Below are positions 19,254 through 26,798 of a stretch of DNA of 64,000 bases, in pieces. The position numbers and the translations under genes were made by a program. The notes beneath the pieces were generated by a model that had not been told where the DNA came from, ran no database searches, and saw only the letters and a list, made by a program, of their open reading frames with translations. Source of the DNA: a bacterium (GTDB lineage: Bacteria > Bacillota > Clostridia > Lachnospirales > Lachnospiraceae); the NCBI GenBank assembly GCA_004562915.1, contig SFQZ01000003.1:1-64000 (forward strand). Reading direction: 5' to 3'. Each line of letters starts with the position of its first letter. The first letter of the stretch is position 1.

Positions 19254-19649
19254 ATAATAACCTCCTGATTTTTCCCATAAAAAGAACCGGCTGCGCCAAA
19301 CAGCGCCCCGGCTTCACAGGAACGTGTGATAAACTTGTTTCTTGTTTTGCGATTAAAATTGCTTTTATGATGTCCTGCCCACAGGGCGGCATCTCCGAGT
19401 TTTCGATACCGTGTGTCTTTGCTTGAAGCGGTGAAATCTGCTCGGGTTCCATAAAAGCAAATTACGTTTCAGAGAAGCGTGATTCCGTGCAATCATGTTG
19501 CTCCAGAGAAAACTTCTTTTCGTTTTGCATTTCACTCAAAATACAGCTTCAAAAACAGCCCTTTTCCGTACTCCGACAATGGCAGATTTCCGTATACGGA
19601 GTGTTTTCGGGCAAATCGCTACGTACATACGTACCAAGAAAAGGCATCG
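19254..19649. other. Intergenic region likely holding oriT; no convincing gene
   Basis: This 396-bp gap contains a GC-rich imperfect hairpin (CCGGCTGCGC...GCGCCCCGG, about 19288-19313). Another hairpin has GATG/CATC outer and CTGCCC/GGGCGG inner arms (about 19368-19392). The motif ACGTGTGATAAAC near 19319-19335 faintly resembles the MobV nick region AGTGTGTTAT. MobV oriTs normally lie upstream of mob, as here. A short frame over 19237-19452 has no recognisable domain and overlaps a better gene. Confidence 0.35.
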
Positions 19650-19681
19650 TCAATCCCGCCAGTCTTCTGGTACGTACGTAC
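19623..19681. repeat. Inverted repeat spanning the end of the primase/helicase gene
   Basis: GTACATACGTACCA (19623-19636) and TGGTACGTACGTAC (19668-19681) pair over 14 bp with one G-T. The second arm is inside the last codons of the D5-type gene. There is no clear U-run, so this could be a weak terminator or a protein-binding site. Confidence 0.5.
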
Positions 19682-21023
19682 ATTGTGAAGCATCGGAAAA
19701 CTCATTTATATGCGGTCTTGCCACTGCTTCGATCCCCATGAAGCCCCAAACCCGCCGTCCGGCGGAATTCGTGACCGTATTGCAGTGTTCCAGATTGTAT
19801 TTGCTCTGGCAGGCGATCACAGAATCGCTGAAGCTCCGACTTTTCAGCGGCGTCAGGTTATTTTCGTCGCACCACATCCGGTAAATCGCATACAATTCCT
19901 TGGAGCTGATGGACATATCCGCTTTCAAACGTATATAGCCATCGGATTCCAAAAAGTCATACACGTTGTTATTATCCCGCTTGACGGTTTCCCGGTTTTC
20001 TTTTGTGCGCTGGCTTTCCGTGAATCTGAAATTGTTGCGTACAAGCCGCTGCAAGCCCTCAAATGCCCAGAGGAAGATGCCCTCCACCTCAACTTTCATC
20101 TTTTCGGCCAGGTCAGGGTCATCTATCCGGCCAGCAGGCTTTTCTTTGGTGGTCAGCACAAGCTGCCTACGATAAAAGCCGTCACTTCGGTCATAGAGCG
20201 CCTGCAAATCCCCGTTGCTGAACGCCAGCAGACGGGCGAACATCCAGCCCTGATAGCTCTGTTTGCCCTTACGCTCCAAATCCATCTTGCCCTGTGCTGT
20301 GACGATGGACTTTACATAGTTGGTCTGACGCAGGGCCTCCATCCGCATATCATCGTCCACGCAAAGGAGTATATGCTCCAAATCTGCACGGGCGAAGCGG
20401 TTTTCGGAGATTTTCCCGATGCTGCCGTCTTTCATGTTGCTGCCGAACATAGCTCCCAATACAGCGCCGATCTGGGACTTGCCCTCGCCGCCGTTTCCCT
20501 TAATGACCATCATGCGCTGCCCCTTGTTGCAGGGGATCAAGCAGTAGCCGATAAACTCCTGCAAAGTAACAATGTCCTCCGGGTACAGCAGCCCATCCAG
20601 GAAGGAAATCCACAATGCAGGCTTCGGCGCATCCGGCTTATAAGCGACCGGTAGTCGGCTCCGCACAATCTCCGGCTTTCCGGGAATAAAGCTGCCATCC
20701 AGCATCAGCGTGCCGTTGGAAAGATGAATCCGGTCTGGTAGGAGAGGGAAATCATCTACCTGTGCGGCCAGCTTCATCACTTCCAGAATGTTGCTGACCT
20801 TCCGGGGGATATTGTTCACGGCGCAGCATTTCAGCCGTTCAAAGATTTCTCCACGCAGCGGCAGGTCATCGGTCACTCTGCCATCCGGTGTGAAAAATGC
20901 CCGGTTGGAATAAATGATTTTGTGGCTACTCAGAAACTCGTCGCAGAATACCACTTCATTGATATTTGTCCCATCGAACCAAACCGGCAGATTAGGATCA
21001 GTCCATTTCCTGCTCTTTGCCAT
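19650..21023 (-). CDS. Phage/plasmid primase-helicase, P4/D5 family
   Basis: This 457-residue protein has a D5_N-like region followed by a superfamily 3 helicase core. The Walker A is GNGGEGKSQIG, the acidic Walker B region is EHILLCVDDDMR, and a C-terminal winged-helix segment follows. Such proteins unwind origin DNA for phage, plasmid or element replication. The SD AAGGAGG precedes the ATG, and the start lies inside the end of the CHC2 primase gene. Together the two form a split primase plus helicase module, which suggests the excised circle can replicate (inference). Confidence 0.9.
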   Translation of the reverse strand: MAKSRKWTDPNLPVWFDGTNINEVVFCDEFLSSHKIIYSNRAFFTPDGRVTDDLPLRGEIFERLKCCAVNNIPRKVSNILEVMKLAAQVDDFPLLPDRIHLSNGTLMLDGSFIPGKPEIVRSRLPVAYKPDAPKPALWISFLDGLLYPEDIVTLQEFIGYCLIPCNKGQRMMVIKGNGGEGKSQIGAVLGAMFGSNMKDGSIGKISENRFARADLEHILLCVDDDMRMEALRQTNYVKSIVTAQGKMDLERKGKQSYQGWMFARLLAFSNGDLQALYDRSDGFYRRQLVLTTKEKPAGRIDDPDLAEKMKVEVEGIFLWAFEGLQRLVRNNFRFTESQRTKENRETVKRDNNNVYDFLESDGYIRLKADMSISSKELYAIYRMWCDENNLTPLKSRSFSDSVIACQSKYNLEHCNTVTNSAGRRVWGFMGIEAVARPHINEFSDASQCTYVPEDWRD

Positions 21024-21621
21024 ATGCTCGTTCCTCCTTTTTCAGCCGGTTCAGACGTTCTTCCAGCCTGTCTATGGTACCGTCTTCTTTCAGCATATCT
21101 ACCGTTTTAACCCGGACCTCCAGTTCTTCAAATGTCAGTACATCCACCAGATACTCCGCACGATCCAGCATCTGGCAGGCTTCCACAAAGCGGTCATCCC
21201 ATTCTTCCTCCGGGCTGGAAGGAGCATATCGCTCCTTCCAGTCCTCCAGCAGGTGCAGATAACCGCACAATACCCGCTGACAGTGCATCTCATCTCTCTG
21301 AAATGCCTTTGCCAGCGGGTATTCCGGCTTTTTCAGCGCAGCAGCTGCGGGCGGCTTGTCCGGGTCAAGTCCAAAATCATGCGCCAGCTTTTTCGCCGCC
21401 TCATAGCTGCCCAGGCCAAACAAACGGGCGGTGAACTCAATCACATCGCCGTGAGTCCCGCAGCCAAAGCAGTAGAAATAATCCTTGTTCAGTTTCATGC
21501 TGGGGTGCCGGTCATCGTGGAACGGACAGCGGCACATCCCATTCCGCTGCACCTCCACTCCGTAGTGTTCGGCAGCCTGCGGGACGGTCACGTTTGCCTT
21601 TACAAATTCGTAGATACTCAT
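20998..21621 (-). CDS. CHC2 zinc-finger primase-like protein
   Basis: This 207-residue protein starts with a DnaG-type CHC2 zinc finger: CRCPFHDDRHPS then YFYCFGCGTHGDVIEF. No TOPRIM catalytic region follows. The rest is helical and highly charged, so the protein probably recognises DNA rather than acting as a full primase alone. AAGGAGG lies before ATG 21621. It overlaps the helicase gene by 26 bp. Confidence 0.85.
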   Translation of the reverse strand: MSIYEFVKANVTVPQAAEHYGVEVQRNGMCRCPFHDDRHPSMKLNKDYFYCFGCGTHGDVIEFTARLFGLGSYEAAKKLAHDFGLDPDKPPAAAALKKPEYPLAKAFQRDEMHCQRVLCGYLHLLEDWKERYAPSSPEEEWDDRFVEACQMLDRAEYLVDVLTFEELEVRVKTVDMLKEDGTIDRLEERLNRLKKEERAYGKEQEMD

Positions 21622-21787
21622 GTGTTTTCCTCCTTGATTTTTCGTACAGGTTTTCCCTGTCACTTCAATGTACGGAGAAAAAGGGGCCATCCCGAAAAAT
21701 CCGTCAGTTTTGCAAGAAACAAAAAAGCAGCCCTGAAATCTTGCAAAAATGCAAAACCTCAGAGCGGCAGATGTTCACAAAGATATG

Positions 21788-21816
21788 TTGATATTATTCC
21801 GGTTATGGAATATAAT
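21788..21816 (+). promoter_or_regulatory. Promoter and small palindrome for the excisionase/XRE/sigma operon
   Basis: TTGATA (21788-21793) and TATAAT (21811-21816) are separated by 17 bp. A palindrome TATTCC-6-GGAATA (21795-21812) fills the spacer and would be a suitable operator for the XRE protein encoded two genes downstream. Confidence 0.65.
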
Positions 21817-21848
21817 TTATATAGAATCAGGAAAGGACATAATAAACC

Positions 21849-22037
21849 ATGAAATACCTTTCTACCTTTGAAGCAGCAGAGAAATGGGGGGTATCGCCCC
21901 GGCGTGTCGGCGTTCTCTGTAATGAAAACCGCATCCCTGGCGCACAGCGAGCAGGCTGCCGCTGGATCATCCCGGAAAATGCGGAAAAGCCAAAAGACGC
22001 CCGCATCAAAAGCGGGAAATACATCAAGAAAAACTGA
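21849..22037 (+). CDS. Excisionase-like / MerR-type HTH small protein
   Basis: This 62-residue protein has a winged-helix pattern typical of excisionase-family proteins: STFEAAEKWGVSPRRVGVLC, then RIPGAQRAGCRWIIPENAEKP. Such proteins bend DNA at att sites or regulate transcription. It is first in an operon with the XRE and sigma-like genes and reads divergently from the replication/mobilization block. Confidence 0.75.
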   Translation: MKYLSTFEAAEKWGVSPRRVGVLCNENRIPGAQRAGCRWIIPENAEKPKDARIKSGKYIKKN

Positions 22038-22051
22038 GAGGGGGCTTGGAT

Positions 22052-22888
22052 ATGGAGCAGCGGTATCTTCCCAGCACGCCGCAGCAGCGGTTGCAGGACT
22101 TGATGAAGGAACATAAAATTACGCAAGCGGTTCTGGCCAAGAAAATCGGAGTTACCGAAAGCACTCTGAGCCGTTTTATCAACGGTACGAAGGATACGCT
22201 CAGCCTGGATCAGATGATTAGCATTGCCCGCATCTTCAATGTTTCTACCGATTTTCTCCTGTGCATGACTGATGTCCCTGACCGGAAAAACTATGACATT
22301 TCCGAGCTGGGATTGTCCGCTGAAGCGGCACGGAACCTTTATACCGGCAGAACCAATCCGCAGGTGGTAAGCCGTCTGCTGGAAAACCGCCGCTTCGCCC
22401 AGCTTACCAATATGATTGCGCTGTATTTTGATGATACCCTTGCCTCTGGTTTTGCGGTGCAGAATCAGATAGTTCAAACGCTCAGTTCCATGCTGTTGGG
22501 AACAGGAAAAGAACAGCCTGATGCCAGGAAAGCGGCCCAGCAAGCAGCACAGACTGCATTACTGAATAAGGTGCCCGTCTATCAGGCAGACCTGACCAAT
22601 ATCCAAAATCAGTTTATGGCTGTTTTGCGGGAGATCAAAAAAGAAATCGGCACGGAAACAGGGGAGCCGCTGACCAAAGAAATGGTGGAACAGATGTATT
22701 CGGAAACGATGAAAGGGCAGGATGCACTGCATCCATCTGTTTCGCCGGAACAGTTTGTGGATCTGATTATTGCCAGTGTCTCCGGGATGGAGCTTGCCGA
22801 TGCCGATTCTCTGGGGGAAGTGCGGCAGGCACTGCTTCACATGGTACAGCGGATGGCGGAACAGGATCATGAAGCCAAAAACAAATGA
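22052..22888 (+). CDS. XRE-family regulator with long C-terminal domain
   Basis: This 278-residue protein has an N-terminal Cro/C1 HTH (HKITQAVLAKKIGVTESTLS, then RFINGTKDTLSLDQMI). A ~200-residue helical domain without recognised family follows. ATG 22052 follows GAGAGGGGG; a TTG two codons earlier is also in frame. It overlaps the sigma-like gene. It likely controls element genes, possibly through the palindrome upstream of the operon. Confidence 0.82.
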   Translation: MEQRYLPSTPQQRLQDLMKEHKITQAVLAKKIGVTESTLSRFINGTKDTLSLDQMISIARIFNVSTDFLLCMTDVPDRKNYDISELGLSAEAARNLYTGRTNPQVVSRLLENRRFAQLTNMIALYFDDTLASGFAVQNQIVQTLSSMLLGTGKEQPDARKAAQQAAQTALLNKVPVYQADLTNIQNQFMAVLREIKKEIGTETGEPLTKEMVEQMYSETMKGQDALHPSVSPEQFVDLIIASVSGMELADADSLGEVRQALLHMVQRMAEQDHEAKNK

Positions 22889-23531
22889 GCAGCTCTGCGT
22901 ACTGGCACAGCGAGGGGATGCACAGGCGCAGGAGCAGCTGGTAAAAAACAATCTGGGATACATACAAAAGCTTGCAAATGAACTGTATCAAAGCGTAGGG
23001 CTGGGCAACAGTGAGCTTGGCATCGACCACGATGATCTGATTCAGGAGGGAAGCATCGGCCTTTTACGGGCTATCTCCCTGTACGACCCTGACAAGAAAA
23101 TAAAGTTCTTGACCTATGCCGGACAAGCCATCCGCAACGCCATGATGGATTTGATTTCCGCCGCCTTTGCCACCTTTGAGCAGCGGCTGCAATCAAAAGA
23201 GGATGGATTTCCTATGGAACGGATCAATCTGGATGATCTGCTCCCCGGCGAGGACTCCATGCAGCGTTCCGAGCTGATCGCTGATCCGTATGCCGCTGAG
23301 CCAGAGAAGATCCTGATTGAAGAAGAAAACCGGCGGGAACTGTACGAGGGACTGAGACGCATTCCCGCAAGAGACAGGGCATACCTCCTGTACCGATTTG
23401 GCTTTGAGGACGATCTGGAACACCCTCTGATTGGGACGGCGTTGCATTTCCATCTCAGTGAAAGTCGGGCAAAGTCAACCGAGGCTCTGGCGCTGGACAA
23501 TCTATGGCTGGAACTGCCGTGGTGGTTTTAA
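22869..23531 (+). CDS. Sigma-70-like factor of the mobile element
   Basis: This 220-residue protein has sigma region 2: NNLGYIQKLANEL, then DHDDLIQEGSIGLLRAISLY and KFLTYAGQAIRNAMMD. A spacer and a degenerate region 4 (IPARDRAYLLYRFGF...FHLSESRAKSTEA) follow. The start overlaps the XRE gene by 20 bp. It may switch on element genes or act as a helix-turn-helix activator. The divergent region 4 leaves its promoter specificity open. Confidence 0.8.
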   Translation: MKPKTNEQLCVLAQRGDAQAQEQLVKNNLGYIQKLANELYQSVGLGNSELGIDHDDLIQEGSIGLLRAISLYDPDKKIKFLTYAGQAIRNAMMDLISAAFATFEQRLQSKEDGFPMERINLDDLLPGEDSMQRSELIADPYAAEPEKILIEEENRRELYEGLRRIPARDRAYLLYRFGFEDDLEHPLIGTALHFHLSESRAKSTEALALDNLWLELPWWF

Positions 23532-23966
23532 CGATAGATGCTGCGGCAGGACGGGGGCTTTTGATATACCTTTGTTCCGCTGCTGACCGGCTGGAAAAAG
23601 CTGCTTTCTGCACCTTCTTCCAGCCTTTTCCTGTTGCTCAGACTGCCCCATTTATAGGGCAACCTTTCCCACCAGAACGCCGGAATTGCAGCACAGATTC
23701 AAGGGTGTGCTACATTTCCGGCTGCCATCCGCTCTACAAAGGTATAACACACTAGACTTTCCTGCGGAAAATTGTGTGCCAACAGGGATGCTGCTCGCCC
23801 CTATTGGAAACCCAGAGCCAAGGGGCTGCGCCCCTCTGGACACCCTTCATATTTTCCTCGAAAATGGTACCCAAACTGTAAAAATGCAGTTTGACACCAT
23901 TCCTCAGGAAATATAAAACCGCTGCATATTCCATCCTGCTCGGGGATGAAAATTGCAGCGGTTTTA
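23532..23966. other. Hairpin-rich junction between element backbone and cargo
   Basis: No gene is visible in this 435-bp gap. It holds several hairpins: GGCTGGAA/TTCCAGCC (23589-23625), TGCCC/GGGCA near 23645, nested CCAGAG/CTCTGG around AGGGGC/GCCCCT (23812-23839), and a 14-bp-arm hairpin at 23913-23967. Base composition drops from GC-rich backbone to AT-richer cargo across it. It probably marks where the defence-like module was joined. Confidence 0.6.
23589..23630 (+). terminator. Putative terminator of the XRE/sigma operon
   Basis: GGCTGGAA (23589-23596) pairs with TTCCAGCC (23618-23625), followed by TTTTCC. It lies about 60 bp after the sigma-like gene stop. Confidence 0.55.
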
Positions 23967-23967
23967 T
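23913..23967 (-). terminator. Strong terminator hairpin after the cargo operon
   Basis: ATAAAACCGCTGCA (23913-23926) and TGCAGCGGTTTTAT (23954-23967) are exact 14-bp inverted copies, with a T/A-rich flank on each side. The hairpin begins at the stop codon of the 177-aa gene. Confidence 0.75.
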
Positions 23968-24500
23968 CATTCTACTCGAAATGTCAGCATCTGATCCAAA
24001 TCGGCATCTTCGATAGAGCATGGCACGCCACCACGCAACGTCGCTCCCAGATGATAGAACAGCATACATCGGTTTATGTGTTGAAGCAACAACTGAGACC
24101 TTCGTTTATAGCCATACTGCTTGAGCAGGGTTCTCAGCTTAATTCTAACATAATCATTTCCATATCCATACAAAATACGGATGCGGATGCTTTTGAAAAA
24201 CAAATCCAAATCCGAGAAATCGCTGGTTAATTGGTCTGCTTGCAAAGTCCTGTTTGAATACGCCAAATCTTTCTGTATTGCAGGAAATTCTTTATCGATC
24301 ACTGGTTTATCATAGAAATATTGTAACCAATGATAGGTGTCTAAAATGAATTTCCGCTGATTTGCTCTGTATGGAATATCGAGAAATGCTTTCTCGCCCT
24401 CCCATATCCGGTCAAGTATTCTGCTTTCATCTCGACAGCCGAGCTGCATACTGCTGACAATTACCGCAATATCGAGTGCAGAGTAGCATAACCCTTGCAT
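23967..24500 (-). CDS. Unknown 177-aa protein paired with the helicase-HNH gene
   Basis: This protein is rich in aromatic and basic residues (for example DTYHWLQYFYDKPVIDKEFP and SIRIRILYGYGNDYVRIKL) and looks mostly helical. I recognise no family and see no obvious catalytic motif, signal or membrane segment. Its start overlaps the helicase stop as TAATG, so translation is tightly coupled and the proteins probably work together. It is followed at once by a strong terminator, so the pair forms a complete two-gene operon. Confidence 0.7.
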   Translation of the reverse strand: MQGLCYSALDIAVIVSSMQLGCRDESRILDRIWEGEKAFLDIPYRANQRKFILDTYHWLQYFYDKPVIDKEFPAIQKDLAYSNRTLQADQLTSDFSDLDLFFKSIRIRILYGYGNDYVRIKLRTLLKQYGYKRRSQLLLQHINRCMLFYHLGATLRGGVPCSIEDADLDQMLTFRVE

Positions 24501-26782
24501 TACTGATCACCTTTCGTTCCGTTGCACTGACGACAGAGAATTTGCAAATTTTCTACAACGCTTTTGCCGCCGTTGTTCATCGGAACGATATGATCGACTT
24601 GGAAATAGATACGTGACTTGTCTGCAACACCACAGCAAGCGCACCGGTAATTTCCATCTGCATCTTTAGCTTTTTCAAAAGCCTGATCTCTCAATTCCTT
24701 TTCCAAAGCAGGATTGATTTTCCCAATTTCATGCAAAGGCAAATCTTCTAATGCTCTGGTTCCATACTTTATGTTGTTTTCATCATCGTATATATCGGGA
24801 TGCGATAGTTTCATCAATTCGATGTTCAGCTGACGGAGGAAATATAGTTTCCTACCAAAAAACAGGCGAAGCATATTATCATCACTGGATTCCCAGAGCG
24901 AATCAATATACTCTGTTCTTTTGCGTTCGCCCATATCTTCGTCCCAAATATGCTGGGCAATTTTGCTAACATCAAGTTTGCTTCTGTCTACCTCAGCGAA
25001 AGTATAGAACTGCGGAACGGCTTCATATTGGGCATAATATTTCAGGATATTCAGAACATCCTTCCGTTCATAAGGAGGAATCATCTCTCCGCAAAAGAAC
25101 GAATCCCTGCACTGTGCTTCCATTTCATCAAGCTGCGCTTCTGTCAAATATTCTTCTGTTGCACCAAAAGACTTGAACAGGGAAGGAAGCGCATCCATCA
25201 AATTTTTATAGGCATTCTGTGTGCTGTCGTAGACCATTACCTGATAAGCGTGATCCATTCCGTTTTCTTCAAGATATGTAAACGCATACATACCAACAGG
25301 GATTCTTTGCTCAAATGGCACTTTTTCCAACGCAGTAGTATCAACTGCATCATCCAAAATAGCTGCAAACTCCTCAATCTTGGAAATAGCAATCATGCGC
25401 AGATCTCGTTTGGCACGCTCAGATTCATTATCCTGAAAGTCATTGTTTCCATCAAATAGGCTTTCCGGATTAACCCATGCAATATGCTCGTTCCAGTGGT
25501 CTACGAACGAAACAATATATGCGCTGGCTGTGCCGCCTGCTGCTGTACCACGCAATGCACGACCAACCATCTGCGTCATCAAAATGGAAGAAACAGTAGG
25601 TCTTGCCAAAAACACTGTTTTAGTTTTGGGCAAATCAACGCCCTCAGTCAAAATGTTGACATTGATCAAAACCTGCAACTTTCCATTTCGATAGTCTTCC
25701 AGCTTTCTTTCGTTATCCTCCCGGCTAATCGTCACACCAGTAATGGCATCCTTAACAGAAGATACGATGAAGTCAGCTTTGATACCAGCTTTTTTGAAAA
25801 GAGAGGTCAACTGAATTGCATGAACCACATTAACGGCAAACAATATTGTCTGACCATAGTCATTCTGTTTTGCCTTATAAGTTTCGACAATCAGTTTGTT
25901 ACGGGCTGCACTATCTGCCATCTGCTGTGCAACCTCATCCGGCAGAACATCCAAATGTTGAATGCTTTCCCATGCGTCAACACCGAGAGAATCGCCGTAT
26001 TCTTCATCCGTGTAAAAGCTTTCAAAAATAGGTTTTGCAAGAATCTGTCTGTTAATCAGTTCCTTTAGTCCGATCTGATATGTGATTCCAACATCACCGT
26101 GAACAACTCGTCCATCACTGATACCGTCAGTATATATTTTTGCTAACAGTCCCTGTTCTTCTTCAGCAGTACGGAACGGAGTAGCAGTTAAACCAATCAG
26201 TTTTAAATTAGGAACCTTTGCCTTTACATAATCAATGACCTTTCTGTACGTTTTTGCGGTTGAATGATGAGCTTCATCCACAATCAAATACAGCTCTTTT
26301 TCACCTTTGAGCCATTGATCCAATCGATCAATGTTTCTTCCGATGCTGTCCTTGCTGACAATCAGCAAGTTGTCACCCGGACGAATGTCGCTGGTTCGGT
26401 CATGGCTGGAAGCTCCAGAAACAATTCTAAAGCAGAAGGAAGAAATGTGGGGGACAACTTCTGTATAAGCAAACTTTTGAAAAGACTCAGCAGCCTGATC
26501 CAGCAACATCTGGCGATGGGCAATCCAAAGAATTTTCTTTCTCTTATCAATAGCATTTTTTAAGAGCCACATGGAAGCAGTATATGTCTTACCACCACCA
26601 GTAGGAAGAACTACCAGTGTGCTGTATGATGCCTCCTGATTCATCTTATCCAATGCTTCCATTGCCTTCTTCTGATGCTCGTAAGGCGTTCTGGTATTTG
26701 TTCCTTTTTTGGGAAAAATATCACCAAAGGATTTTACTTCTACATAATTTGTAAAGTTTTGTTTGTCTAATTCATTCATCAT
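24500..26782 (-). CDS. Superfamily 2 helicase fused to C-terminal HNH nuclease (putative defence protein)
   Basis: This 760-residue protein has a complete helicase core: Walker A LPTGGGKT (~59-66), DEAHH (~169-173), LTATPFRT (~198-205), then EGVDLP and QMVGRALRGT in the second RecA domain. A helical linker leads to an HNH domain at the end. CACC, QVDHIVPMNNGG and ILCRQC supply the zinc cysteines, the catalytic D-H and the Asn. The arrangement recalls restriction or phage-defence helicase-nucleases. No methylase or specificity subunit is nearby. The gene starts 17 bp after the rlmD stop, inside the mobile element. Lower GC than the element backbone suggests separate acquisition. Confidence 0.88.
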   Translation of the reverse strand: MMNELDKQNFTNYVEVKSFGDIFPKKGTNTRTPYEHQKKAMEALDKMNQEASYSTLVVLPTGGGKTYTASMWLLKNAIDKRKKILWIAHRQMLLDQAAESFQKFAYTEVVPHISSFCFRIVSGASSHDRTSDIRPGDNLLIVSKDSIGRNIDRLDQWLKGEKELYLIVDEAHHSTAKTYRKVIDYVKAKVPNLKLIGLTATPFRTAEEEQGLLAKIYTDGISDGRVVHGDVGITYQIGLKELINRQILAKPIFESFYTDEEYGDSLGVDAWESIQHLDVLPDEVAQQMADSAARNKLIVETYKAKQNDYGQTILFAVNVVHAIQLTSLFKKAGIKADFIVSSVKDAITGVTISREDNERKLEDYRNGKLQVLINVNILTEGVDLPKTKTVFLARPTVSSILMTQMVGRALRGTAAGGTASAYIVSFVDHWNEHIAWVNPESLFDGNNDFQDNESERAKRDLRMIAISKIEEFAAILDDAVDTTALEKVPFEQRIPVGMYAFTYLEENGMDHAYQVMVYDSTQNAYKNLMDALPSLFKSFGATEEYLTEAQLDEMEAQCRDSFFCGEMIPPYERKDVLNILKYYAQYEAVPQFYTFAEVDRSKLDVSKIAQHIWDEDMGERKRTEYIDSLWESSDDNMLRLFFGRKLYFLRQLNIELMKLSHPDIYDDENNIKYGTRALEDLPLHEIGKINPALEKELRDQAFEKAKDADGNYRCACCGVADKSRIYFQVDHIVPMNNGGKSVVENLQILCRQCNGTKGDQ

Positions 26783-26798
26783 TTCTTCCCGTACCTCT

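Noticed and set aside
19237-19452. 71-aa minus-strand frame between mob and primase blocks
   Set aside because: No domain, weak start, overlaps a better-supported gene; region is more likely oriT.
19710-20654. 314-aa plus-strand open frame across the D5-type gene
   Set aside because: Antisense shadow of a clear helicase gene in GC-rich sequence.
24500-26782. Type I or type III restriction subunit
   Set aside because: No specificity or methyltransferase gene is adjacent and the nuclease is a C-terminal HNH, not the PD-(D/E)xK domain typical of those enzymes.
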